Positions 1-5,516 of a stretch of 6,700 nucleotides of DNA are shown one piece after another. The DNA comes from NORP309 sp045107085 (GTDB taxonomy: Bacteria; Pseudomonadota; Gammaproteobacteria; Xanthomonadales; Marinicellaceae). Each line of letters begins with the position of its first letter. Within the stretch, counting starts at the first letter, position 1. The DNA lies in NCBI GenBank assembly GCA_045107085.1, contig JBGCFT010000090.1, positions 1 to 6,700 on the forward strand, written 5' to 3'. The position numbers and the translations under genes were made by a program. The notes below the pieces were generated by a model, which ran no database searches, was not told where the DNA came from, and worked only from the letters and a program-made list of their open reading frames with translations.

Positions 1-1
1 A

Positions 2-727
2 TATGCAGACATGAACAATGATAATATACCTGATATTAATATTGGAAGGTTTCCAGTCAGAACGGTCTCTGAGTTATCTAACTTGGTTCAAAAGATAAAT
101 GATTATACCAATAAATCCTATGCATTGACCTCAGTATTTGCAGCTGATAATTTTGATTCATCTACTGGTTATTCATTTCAAAATGATGCAGAATTTTTAA
201 TTGATACTCTGCCTCAAAATTGGAAAGATAACATGGGACCTAACAGTAAAGCATTTATTGATGAAGATGGATTAAATGGAGCCAAGTCTAAAATTACCAA
301 TAGCATCAATCAAGGAGTAGCCCTGACCAGTTTTATAGGGCATTCGGGTCCAAGAGACTGGAGTTTTTCACGCGTGTTTAGTGCCAGTGATGCGCTATTA
401 TTGGCCAACTTGGAATCACCGACCTTGGTGACTCAATGGGGCTGTTGGAATACTTACTTTGTTTCTCCTGAGGAAGACACCATGGCTCATGCCTTTATGC
501 TCAATCAAAATGGAGGAGCAGCATCGGTATTGGGTGCCAGTACCTTAACAAAGGCAGAGCACGAAAAAGACCTGGCCCAGTTGGTGTTAACTTATTTGAC
601 TCATGATCAAATGACATTGGGTGATGCTGTCACTCTTGCTAAACAATCTTATGCAATAACTAATCCTGATGCACTTGATGTGATATTAGGCTGGAATATT
701 TTAGGAGATCCTGGATTGAAATTATAA
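2..727 (+). CDS. C25 (gingipain-like) cysteine peptidase, C-terminal part, 5' truncated
   Basis: The reading frame is open from the window edge (codons start at base 2), so the ATG at 11 is internal and the gene begins upstream. Just before and after that ATG the protein reads Asp-Met-Asn-Asn-Asp...Pro-Asp followed by IGRFPVRT, the Asp-rich turn and GR(F/L)PVRT signature typical of peptidase family C25. The probable catalytic His is in FIGHSGPRDW (codon 341-343) and the probable catalytic Cys in WGCWNTYF (codon 443-445). They are 34 residues apart, close to the 33-residue His-Cys spacing of gingipain RgpB. The protein ends on WNILGDPGLKL, the usual end of the catalytic domain, with no Ig-like or sorting domain after it. 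Such enzymes are normally secreted endopeptidases; the signal peptide would lie outside the window. GHSG replaces the commoner GHGS. The family call is firm, the substrate unknown. A terminator follows directly. Confidence 0.88.
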   Translation, partial: YADMNNDNIPDINIGRFPVRTVSELSNLVQKINDYTNKSYALTSVFAADNFDSSTGYSFQNDAEFLIDTLPQNWKDNMGPNSKAFIDEDGLNGAKSKITNSINQGVALTSFIGHSGPRDWSFSRVFSASDALLLANLESPTLVTQWGCWNTYFVSPEEDTMAHAFMLNQNGGAASVLGASTLTKAEHEKDLAQLVLTYLTHDQMTLGDAVTLAKQSYAITNPDALDVILGWNILGDPGLKL

Positions 728-747
728 TTTCAACCTGATTGTGAATT

Positions 748-791
748 AAAAAATCCGTATGACTCAATTTTATAAGTTATACGGATTTTTT
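748..791. terminator. Bidirectional rho-independent terminator between convergent genes
   Basis: The arm TCCGTATGACT (754-764) pairs with AGTTATACGGA (775-785) around a 10-nt loop. All pairs are Watson-Crick except one G-U wobble (761 with 778). An A run before the stem (748-753) and a T run after it (786-793) give a U tract on both strands. It lies between the stop of the C25 peptidase (727) and the stop of the leftward TonB gene (799) and can serve both. The wobble becomes an A-C mismatch on the minus strand, so termination may be slightly stronger for the peptidase transcript. Confidence 0.85.
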
Positions 792-798
792 TTAACGA

Positions 799-1428
799 TT
801 ATTCCTCAATTTTAAACTGGATGACTTGAGTCGCAACTTGTTGCATGGCTTTTCCATCAACAACCAAGGGTTTAAATTTAGATTTGTAAATGGACCTAAT
901 GGTTGCTTGATCAAAGATTCTTTTGGGTTGTGAGTCAATTACCTTAACATCATCAACCTCACCAAATTTGTTCACTGTGAATTCAACTTTAACCCAGCCT
1001 TCAGTTCCTAAACGAGAGGCTATATGAGGATAAATTGGTTGAATACAAACTATGCACATTGCGTCACCATTTTTTGAAACATCTCCATTGGGTCCATTAG
1101 CTGGCATTGTGGGTAAAGCGACTGAAGGGAGATTAAATTTGGCATTTTTATTTGTGCCTTGTGGAATTAATCCTGGCCTTTCTTTGGGGGTTTTAAGGAT
1201 ATCTAATTTAGGTGTTTCTGGTTGTTGCTTTACCGTTTTCTTTTCTGGCATTTTCTTTTCTGGTTTAATTACTTTCTTAGTTTCTTCAATCTTTTCAATC
1301 ATATTAAATTCTGCCAATTCAAAATCGACGTAACTATAATGGTGAGTATTTGTTATTAAGTGTGACATGCCCAAAAATAGCAATAATGATATGGCAATAG
1401 CGGCAAAAAAGGATGCTGAATATCTCAT
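799..1428 (-). CDS. TonB-family energy transducer
   Basis: A 209-residue protein with TonB architecture. A short N-terminus is followed by one membrane helix (about residues 5-25). Next comes a periplasmic linker rich in Lys, Glu and Pro (about 44-90), then a Pro/Gly/Asn-rich spacer, and the TonB C-terminal domain (about 124-209). That domain shows QPIYPHIASRLGTEGWVKVEF, then a G-EVDDVKVIDSQP strand and a closing FK-LVVDGKAM segment, as in Pfam TonB_C. Such proteins join ExbB/ExbD in the inner membrane and pass proton-motive energy to TonB-dependent outer-membrane receptors; no exbB, exbD or receptor gene is visible here. I chose the ATG at 1428 because GAGAGAGA lies 4 bases upstream; an in-frame GTG at 1470 has no ribosome site and would add 14 residues before the membrane helix. 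Odd point: a Cys-Ile-Val-Cys pair (residues 125-128) directly before the QPIYP segment. Whether it is the main TonB or a paralogue cannot be told. Confidence 0.9.
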   Translation of the reverse strand: MRYSASFFAAIAISLLLFLGMSHLITNTHHYSYVDFELAEFNMIEKIEETKKVIKPEKKMPEKKTVKQQPETPKLDILKTPKERPGLIPQGTNKNAKFNLPSVALPTMPANGPNGDVSKNGDAMCIVCIQPIYPHIASRLGTEGWVKVEFTVNKFGEVDDVKVIDSQPKRIFDQATIRSIYKSKFKPLVVDGKAMQQVATQVIQFKIEE

Positions 1429-1432
1429 AGTT

Positions 1433-1440
1433 TCTCTCTC
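1433..1440 (-). promoter_or_regulatory. Ribosome binding site deciding the TonB start
   Basis: Read on the minus strand, GAGAGAGA lies 4 bases before the ATG at 1428. It is the only purine-rich Shine-Dalgarno-like run near any possible start of this gene, which is why the shorter 209-residue protein is preferred over the GTG at 1470. Confidence 0.6.
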
Positions 1441-1447
1441 TATTTGA

Positions 1448-1453
1448 ATTATA
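1448..1453 (-). promoter_or_regulatory. Possible -10 box of the TonB gene
   Basis: The minus strand reads TATAAT here, a perfect -10 hexamer, about 20 bases before the ATG at 1428. Transcription would start near 1440, giving a leader of only about 12 bases that holds just the ribosome site. No good -35 box is seen 16-18 bases upstream (TAGCTT at 1476-1471 is poor). In AT-rich DNA such a hexamer can arise by chance. Confidence 0.3.
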
Positions 1454-1461
1454 TGTATAAA

Positions 1462-1472
1462 TTGTGACACAA
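1462..1472. promoter_or_regulatory. Operator-like palindrome TTGTG-A-CACAA
   Basis: TTGTGACACAA is a perfect odd palindrome with 5-bp arms in the divergent region between the TonB gene and the acyl-CoA dehydrogenase operon. It lies just upstream of the possible TonB -10 box and about 45 bases upstream of the rightward -10 box. The position suits a regulator of either gene. It resembles only loosely the CRP half-site TGTGA and lacks the 6-bp spacing of a full CRP site, so no regulator is assigned. Confidence 0.25.
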
Positions 1473-1517
1473 GCTAGAAAGAAAAAGTTCATAATATATT
1501 TAATTCATACGTTTGTT

Positions 1518-1526
1518 TGATATAAT
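1518..1526 (+). promoter_or_regulatory. Extended -10 promoter of the acyl-CoA dehydrogenase-gspC operon
   Basis: TGATATAAT combines a perfect TATAAT hexamer (1521-1526) with the upstream TGn element (1518-1520), so it does not need a strong -35 box. The -35 position (about 1498-1503, ATTTAA) is indeed weak. Transcription would start near 1533, giving a leader of about 30 bases. The -10 box sits inside the palindrome GATAT-A-ATATC (1519-1529). Confidence 0.6.
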
Positions 1527-1547
1527 ATCGTTTCAAAATTAATCGAC

Positions 1548-1553
1548 AAAGAG
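1548..1553 (+). promoter_or_regulatory. Ribosome binding site of the acyl-CoA dehydrogenase
   Basis: AAAGAG lies 9 bases before the ATG at 1563. It is a modest but normally spaced Shine-Dalgarno site and supports this start, which also gives the usual family N-terminus MPMIPAPIKDIQFL. Confidence 0.5.
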
Positions 1554-1562
1554 ATATATAAA

Positions 1563-3317
1563 ATGCCAATGATTCCAGCACCTATTAAAGACATACAGTT
1601 TTTATCAGAACAACTTTTTGAACTTGAAGCCCATTATCAAAATTTTCCTCAATACAGTGATATGGACGCTGAAACCTTTGAAACAGTTTTAGATGAAGCT
1701 TCAAAATTTTTATTTGAATATGCAGCGCCATTAAATCGCAATTCAGATGAACAAGGCTGTCGTATTGAAGAGGGTCACGTCAAAACCCCAGACGGATTTG
1801 TTGAATTGTACAAAAATTATTGTGAAAGTGGATGGAGTTCACTTGACGGAAGCCCTGATTATGATGGACAAGGACTTCCATATTGGTTACAAGTCATAAT
1901 GGGAGAGTTAAATAGCTATTACTGTCCTGGTTGGTCAAATTATTCTGGATTAACTCATGGTGTAAGAGAATTAATAGAGCACCATGGCAGTGATGAACAA
2001 AAAGCCCAATTTTTACCTAACTTAACAACAGGTAAATGGGCAGGAACGATGTGTTTAACAGAACCACATTGTGGAACTGATTTAGGATTATTAACAACCG
2101 CAGCAAAACCTATCGGTGATGACCTTTATGAGATAAGTGGTACAAAGATATTTATCACATCGGGTGATCATGATCTAACTGAAAATATCATACACATGGT
2201 GTTAGCACGTTTACCAGATGCTCCAAAAGGTACAAAAGGCATTTCATTATTTATTATTCCAAAAGTTTTTAATGACGAAAGAAATAACGCCTGGCCAGCT
2301 AGTATAGAACACAAAATGGGATTGCATGGATCCTCTACTTGTGTAATGAACTTTGATTCAGCAAAGGGCTACTTAATTGGAAAAGCCAATAAAGGCTTAA
2401 ATATTATGTTTGATATGATGAATGGTGCACGTTTGAATACTGGTATTCAAGGCGTTTCAGTTTCGTCTGCCGCTTATCTTGGTTCTTTAGAATATGCCAA
2501 AGATAGATTACAGATGCGTTCATTAACAGGCACCAAGTTTCCAAAAAAAGCAGCTGATCCAATCATTGTCCACCCTGATGTTAGAAAAATGTTATTGACT
2601 CAAAAAGCCCTCTCTGAAGGTTGTCGTGCTTTGTCCTATTTTACTACTCAAAAAATTGAAATTTCAAAATATGCTGAAGATGCTGAAGTCAGAAAACAAG
2701 CTGATGACATGGTTGCCTTGTTAACTCCAATTGTTAAAGGTTTCATAACTGAAGTGACGTTAGAGGTGACAAATTATGGTATACAGGTTTATGGTGGACA
2801 TGGTTATATAGCAGAACATGGAATGGAACAGTTACACCGAGATGCTAAAATCTTTACCTTGTATGAAGGAACAACGGGTATTCAAGCCTTAGATTTGTTG
2901 GGCAGAAAAATAATGCAGTTTAATAAAGGCAGCTTGAGTCCATTATCTGATGAAATAAAGACTTGGATTCAAGAAAATCCTGACAATCCCTATGCTGATG
3001 ACTTACAAAAATATATGCAAAAGTGGGAAGGTCTCATTCAAGAGCTTTTGAAGAAATCTATGGCAAATATGGATGAAATGGGTGCAGCATCAGTCGACTT
3101 TTTGATGTTTTCTGGTTATGTATTGCTGGCCTACTTCTGGGCTCAATCTTATCAATCCGCAGAAAAGGGTGGAAGATTTGGACAATCGTTTTATAATGGT
3201 AAAATGAAAACATGTGAATTTTACTTTAAACGCATATTACCCAGAGCTGATACTTATGTTGAAACCATACAAAGTGGCTCTGATAATTTAATGCAAATCC
3301 ATGATGATGAATTTTAA
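1563..3317 (+). CDS. Acyl-CoA dehydrogenase, long DmdC-like class
   Basis: A 584-residue FAD flavoenzyme that would oxidise an acyl-CoA to the 2,3-enoyl-CoA, passing electrons on through electron-transfer flavoprotein. Its length fits the ~590-residue class that includes DmdC (3-methylmercaptopropionyl-CoA dehydrogenase), not the ~380-residue short class. Order of parts: the class-specific N-terminal strip (PAPIKDIQFL, residues 5-14); the helical N domain to about 155; the beta domain with MCLTEPHCGTDLGLL (163-177); the C domain with GGHGYIAEHGMEQLHRDAK (411-429) and LYEGTTGIQALDLLGRK (433-449); and the extra C-terminal helical domain (about 465-580). Glu435 in YEGTTGIQ is the expected catalytic base. 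No signal peptide is present, so it is cytoplasmic. The gene is intact and overlaps the next by one base (TAATG). The real substrate (fatty acyl, methylmercaptopropionyl or other) cannot be told; no other beta-oxidation gene is in view. Confidence 0.93.
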   Translation: MPMIPAPIKDIQFLSEQLFELEAHYQNFPQYSDMDAETFETVLDEASKFLFEYAAPLNRNSDEQGCRIEEGHVKTPDGFVELYKNYCESGWSSLDGSPDYDGQGLPYWLQVIMGELNSYYCPGWSNYSGLTHGVRELIEHHGSDEQKAQFLPNLTTGKWAGTMCLTEPHCGTDLGLLTTAAKPIGDDLYEISGTKIFITSGDHDLTENIIHMVLARLPDAPKGTKGISLFIIPKVFNDERNNAWPASIEHKMGLHGSSTCVMNFDSAKGYLIGKANKGLNIMFDMMNGARLNTGIQGVSVSSAAYLGSLEYAKDRLQMRSLTGTKFPKKAADPIIVHPDVRKMLLTQKALSEGCRALSYFTTQKIEISKYAEDAEVRKQADDMVALLTPIVKGFITEVTLEVTNYGIQVYGGHGYIAEHGMEQLHRDAKIFTLYEGTTGIQALDLLGRKIMQFNKGSLSPLSDEIKTWIQENPDNPYADDLQKYMQKWEGLIQELLKKSMANMDEMGAASVDFLMFSGYVLLAYFWAQSYQSAEKGGRFGQSFYNGKMKTCEFYFKRILPRADTYVETIQSGSDNLMQIHDDEF

Positions 3318-3544
3318 TGAAACATAGTATCATTATATTATTGTTGGTTTTATTGTTATCCTGCTCTGAATCTGAGCAGGATAATAGTGTTGATGTTGAT
3401 AAGCCCATAACAAAAACTGAAACTAAACCCACAAAAAATCTTGAAGGCTATCAAGAGGCGTTAAAAAAAGCCAAAGACTTGGAGAAAGATGTTTTAAAGG
3501 CAGCTGAAAAACAAAAAAAAATAATTGATGACTTAGATGGCTAA
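3317..3544 (+). CDS. Small lipoprotein of unknown function, coupled to gspC
   Basis: I do not recognise this 75-residue protein. It has a lipoprotein signal: MKH, a hydrophobic core IIILLLVLLL, then the lipobox Leu-Leu-Ser-Cys with Cys16 as the lipidated residue. Ser at +2, rather than Asp, predicts sorting to the outer membrane. The mature chain is about 60 residues: an acidic then Thr/Lys-rich stretch (17-42), followed by a highly charged Lys/Glu/Ala helix (about 44-73) that could form a coiled coil. Its ATG shares a base with the acyl-CoA dehydrogenase stop, and its end overlaps gspC by 8 bases (ATGGCTAA), so all three are probably translated from one mRNA. No Shine-Dalgarno site is clear; translation probably depends on coupling. 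Linkage to gspC and outer-membrane sorting would suit a T2SS accessory protein such as a secretin pilotin, but it is shorter than known GspS/AspS pilotins and shows no visible similarity. The role is inference only. Confidence 0.75.
   Translation: MKHSIIILLLVLLLSCSESEQDNSVDVDKPITKTETKPTKNLEGYQEALKKAKDLEKDVLKAAEKQKKIIDDLDG
3356..3384 (+). repeat. Perfect 11-bp stem-loop inside the lipoprotein gene
   Basis: TTATCCTGCTC (3356-3366) and GAGCAGGATAA (3374-3384) are exact reverse complements around a 7-nt loop. The stem can grow further by G-U (3355 with 3385) and U-A (3354 with 3386). It begins about 39 bases into the lipoprotein gene; its left arm covers the codons for the lipobox residues Leu14-Ser15-Cys16. 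No T run follows, so it is not a standard terminator. In the mRNA it could slow ribosomes, protect or define a processing end, or lower gspC expression relative to the dehydrogenase. The inverted repeat is certain; a function is not. Confidence 0.6.
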
Positions 3545-4388
3545 TTATAAATTACAGTTGGTTAATTTTAGTCATTGGATAATCATCGCATTGATTCTAT
3601 TTTTATGGGTTCAATTTGCACTATTTAGAGACAGTACTGAAGATTTCGATACCAGACAAACTTCAAATCCGATGCAAATCAATCAAGTCAATGTTGCGAA
3701 TAACTCGATTGCAAACTTCCATATTTTTGGTACAGCAGAAAAACTGTATGACATACCACTCACTCAAGCTCAAACATCATTAAAGCTAACTTTAAATGGC
3801 ACCATGAATCAATCTGATTCAAGCTCTGGTTTGGCCTATATCAGTAATGTTCAAGGTGAGCAGAATAAATTTAAAGTAGGTGACAAAGTATTTGATAATG
3901 CGACTTTAGTTGAAATACATAAAACCCATGTTATTTTGGACAACAGAGGCAAAAGAGAAAAATTATCTTTACCAGAAAAACTTGCCAACACAAATCAGAA
4001 CAACAATACCAGAAACTCTGGAAACAAAGCAGCCATTTCTAAACACCTCAATGGTGGCAATCAAAATTGGCAAGAGCTAATGGATAAACACAGGCTGGAT
4101 CCTAATAATATTTCAAATATAGTCAATAATGTTAACCTAGTAACAGACCAAGTTGGCACAATTAAAGGAATTCGGGTTTCAAATTTATCCGCTGGTGCAA
4201 TTGATTTGGGCAAAGTAGGCCTCAAAAAATCAGATATCATTACGGCAGTTAATGGCAATAAAGTTTCAGGAAAAAACCTTTTTGAAATTGGTAAAACAAT
4301 TCAGGATAATCCCAATACCGTTGTTACTATTCAAAGAAACGGTAAAGTTCATAATATTCAAATCAACATTAATGATCTCAATCAATAA
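3537..4388 (+). CDS. gspC: Type II secretion system inner-membrane protein GspC
   Basis: A 283-residue protein with full GspC architecture. A short cytoplasmic N-terminus precedes one membrane helix (about residues 13-30). A periplasmic linker leads to the HR domain (about 60-146), recognisable by FHIFGTAE, IPLTQAQTSLKLTLNGTM, AYISNVQGEQNKFKVGD and the strand HVILDNRGKREKLSLP. An Asn-rich hinge (about 150-175) leads to a C-terminal PDZ domain (about 190-280) with GIRVSNLSAGAIDLGKVGL and KSDIITAVNGNKVS. GspC bridges the inner-membrane platform (GspL/GspM) and the secretin: its HR domain contacts the GspD N0 domain, and the PDZ domain is linked to substrate choice. The start at 3537 is the first ATG after an in-frame stop at 3534 and overlaps the lipoprotein gene by 8 bases; no Shine-Dalgarno site is evident. 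The TAA stop touches the stop of the leftward acyltransferase gene. gspD, its usual neighbour, lies 1.27 kb further on. Confidence 0.93.
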   Translation: MANYKLQLVNFSHWIIIALILFLWVQFALFRDSTEDFDTRQTSNPMQINQVNVANNSIANFHIFGTAEKLYDIPLTQAQTSLKLTLNGTMNQSDSSSGLAYISNVQGEQNKFKVGDKVFDNATLVEIHKTHVILDNRGKREKLSLPEKLANTNQNNNTRNSGNKAAISKHLNGGNQNWQELMDKHRLDPNNISNIVNNVNLVTDQVGTIKGIRVSNLSAGAIDLGKVGLKKSDIITAVNGNKVSGKNLFEIGKTIQDNPNTVVTIQRNGKVHNIQININDLNQ

Positions 4389-4403
4389 TTAATTGTATTG
4401 ATT
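4380..4403. repeat. AT-rich inverted repeat across two abutting stop codons
   Basis: AATCAATA (4380-4387) and TATTGATT (4396-4403) are exact reverse complements with an 8-base spacer. The repeat covers the stop of gspC (4386-4388) and the stop of the opposing acyltransferase gene (4391-4389). It is the only candidate for a transcription end between these convergent genes. However, the stem is nearly all A-T, and no run of T follows immediately on the plus strand (a T5 run comes 8 bases later), so termination would be weak. Confidence 0.35.
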
Positions 4404-5516
4404 ACTCCACTTTTTAGCGAAAGCCATACTGGGTTTTTCAACCCATCTATAAATAAAGCCACATAAAAAAACAGTCAATATAATATTCAAAAGTAAATAA
4501 CTGAATAAATTAATTTGAGTCAGTGCTGAAGGTAAAAATTTATTACAAAAATCTAAAAAAGCGCTAAAAACTATGGGGTGAAATAAATACAAAGAATAAC
4601 TAATGGTGCCTAACCATACCATAAATCTATTGGTGATTTTTATATACCCAGTCAAAACAATAAAAGTAACTAACCCTAAAATATTAGCTAAGCCAAATTG
4701 AATAGATTTAAATTCTGAAAAATACAGGCCTTTAAACAAAGAAGCCAAAGGCATAAAAAACACAGCCAAAGTTAGCAAAAGAAATAAAATTTTCAAAGAA
4801 ATTTGAAAATTTACAATCCTTATTTTACACAGCGGTTTATCATATAAATGCCGGTACAATCCTCCCCAAAACATAATAGATAAATGATAAGGCATGACAT
4901 TTAATCCGGTGTGGTTTGGTGCTGTAAAATTAATCAGTACCAACAATATAAAAACGATTAAAAAAAATAAAGAAGCCAAACAAATAAAAATTGGACTCTG
5001 CGAAAAACCCATTACAAATATCAGGACACCAAGAACATAAAATATCAACTCAGTTTCTAATGTCCAATAAACGCCAATCATCACCTCTTTGTCAAACATC
5101 AAAGGCAGCATCGAAATGTTAGCAAACAATGTAGATAATGATGGAAATTGGTGATGAATAAATACAATAGATAAAACAAGTGATAGCCAAAACGCTGGAT
5201 ATAACCGAAAAAATCTCTTAATAAGAAAAGGTTTGAGGGCTTTAATACTCTTTAATAGAACAAAGCCACTGATAGCAAAAAAAATCACTACTCCAATTCT
5301 ACCCGTATTAATGTACCAAGCAACATCATAAATTAATGCATGATTTTGATCAGATAATTTAATAAATGACTCGCTCACATGCAACAAAATCACCAATAAA
5401 GCGGCAATTCCTCTTAAGGAATCAACATGTTTTAAACGCATATTTGGGTTTAACTGTGACTGATGAAGTTGTTGTGACATATATTTGAATATTGATATAC
5501 TGAATAAGCATATCAT
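4389..5516 (-). CDS. Membrane-bound acyltransferase, acyltransferase 3 (OafA/YrhL) family
   Basis: A 375-residue integral membrane protein with about ten hydrophobic helices. Family marks in order: VDSLRGIAALLVILLHV (residues 31-47, with Arg35 and His46), FFAISGFVLLKS (79-90), IKRFFRLYPAFWLS (99-112), YWTLETELIFY (150-160, matching the usual WSLSVEEQFY), SYSLYLFHP (307-315 region) and the final WVEKP (358-362). Such enzymes move acetyl or other acyl groups onto sugars of O-antigen, exopolysaccharide, peptidoglycan or small molecules; no sugar-pathway gene is nearby to name the substrate. The start is unsure. The ATG at 5516 has AGGA only one base away, too close for normal use; ATGs at 5480 and 5441 also lack a ribosome site, but all keep the LRG motif. 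The gene lies inverted between gspC and gspD. Four sampled 60-base stretches give about 28% G+C against about 38% in the dehydrogenase, which could reflect transfer or just membrane-protein codons. Confidence 0.9.
   Translation of the reverse strand: MICLFSISIFKYMSQQLHQSQLNPNMRLKHVDSLRGIAALLVILLHVSESFIKLSDQNHALIYDVAWYINTGRIGVVIFFAISGFVLLKSIKALKPFLIKRFFRLYPAFWLSLVLSIVFIHHQFPSLSTLFANISMLPLMFDKEVMIGVYWTLETELIFYVLGVLIFVMGFSQSPIFICLASLFFLIVFILLVLINFTAPNHTGLNVMPYHLSIMFWGGLYRHLYDKPLCKIRIVNFQISLKILFLLLTLAVFFMPLASLFKGLYFSEFKSIQFGLANILGLVTFIVLTGYIKITNRFMVWLGTISYSLYLFHPIVFSAFLDFCNKFLPSALTQINLFSYLLLNIILTVFLCGFIYRWVEKPSMAFAKKWSNQYN
4787..4812. repeat. Perfect 11-bp inverted repeat with 4-base loop in the acyltransferase gene
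   Basis: AAATTTTCAAA (4787-4797) and TTTGAAAATTT (4802-4812) are exact reverse complements with the loop GAAA on the plus strand. The stem has only two G-C pairs across its 22 arm bases and lies in sense codons of the acyltransferase (around residues 236-243). In such AT-rich coding DNA it may be chance; no function is claimed. Confidence 0.3.

Noticed and set aside
1052..1333. Open frame of 93 codons on the plus strand
   Set aside because: It runs antisense inside the well-supported TonB-family gene, has no ribosome site and encodes no recognisable domain.
1429..1470. GTG start at 1470 for the TonB gene, adding 14 residues
   Set aside because: No ribosome site precedes it, it falls in the palindrome of the intergenic region, and the added residues would place charged residues ahead of the normal membrane-anchor start. 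The ATG at 1428 has a good site.
1462..1480. Possible CRP site (TGTGA at 1463-1467)
   Set aside because: The second half-site TCACA at the proper 6-base spacing is absent; only the short palindrome is reported.
3226..3432. Minus-strand open frame encoding a peptide with LLSCSDSEQDN, resembling the lipoprotein
   Set aside because: The likeness (LLSCSESEQDN on the plus strand) is a direct effect of the 11-bp inverted repeat, which reads alike on both strands. The minus frame lacks a proper signal-peptide start and ribosome site.
4061..4258. Minus-strand open frame of 65 codons
   Set aside because: It is antisense to the PDZ domain of gspC and has no independent support.
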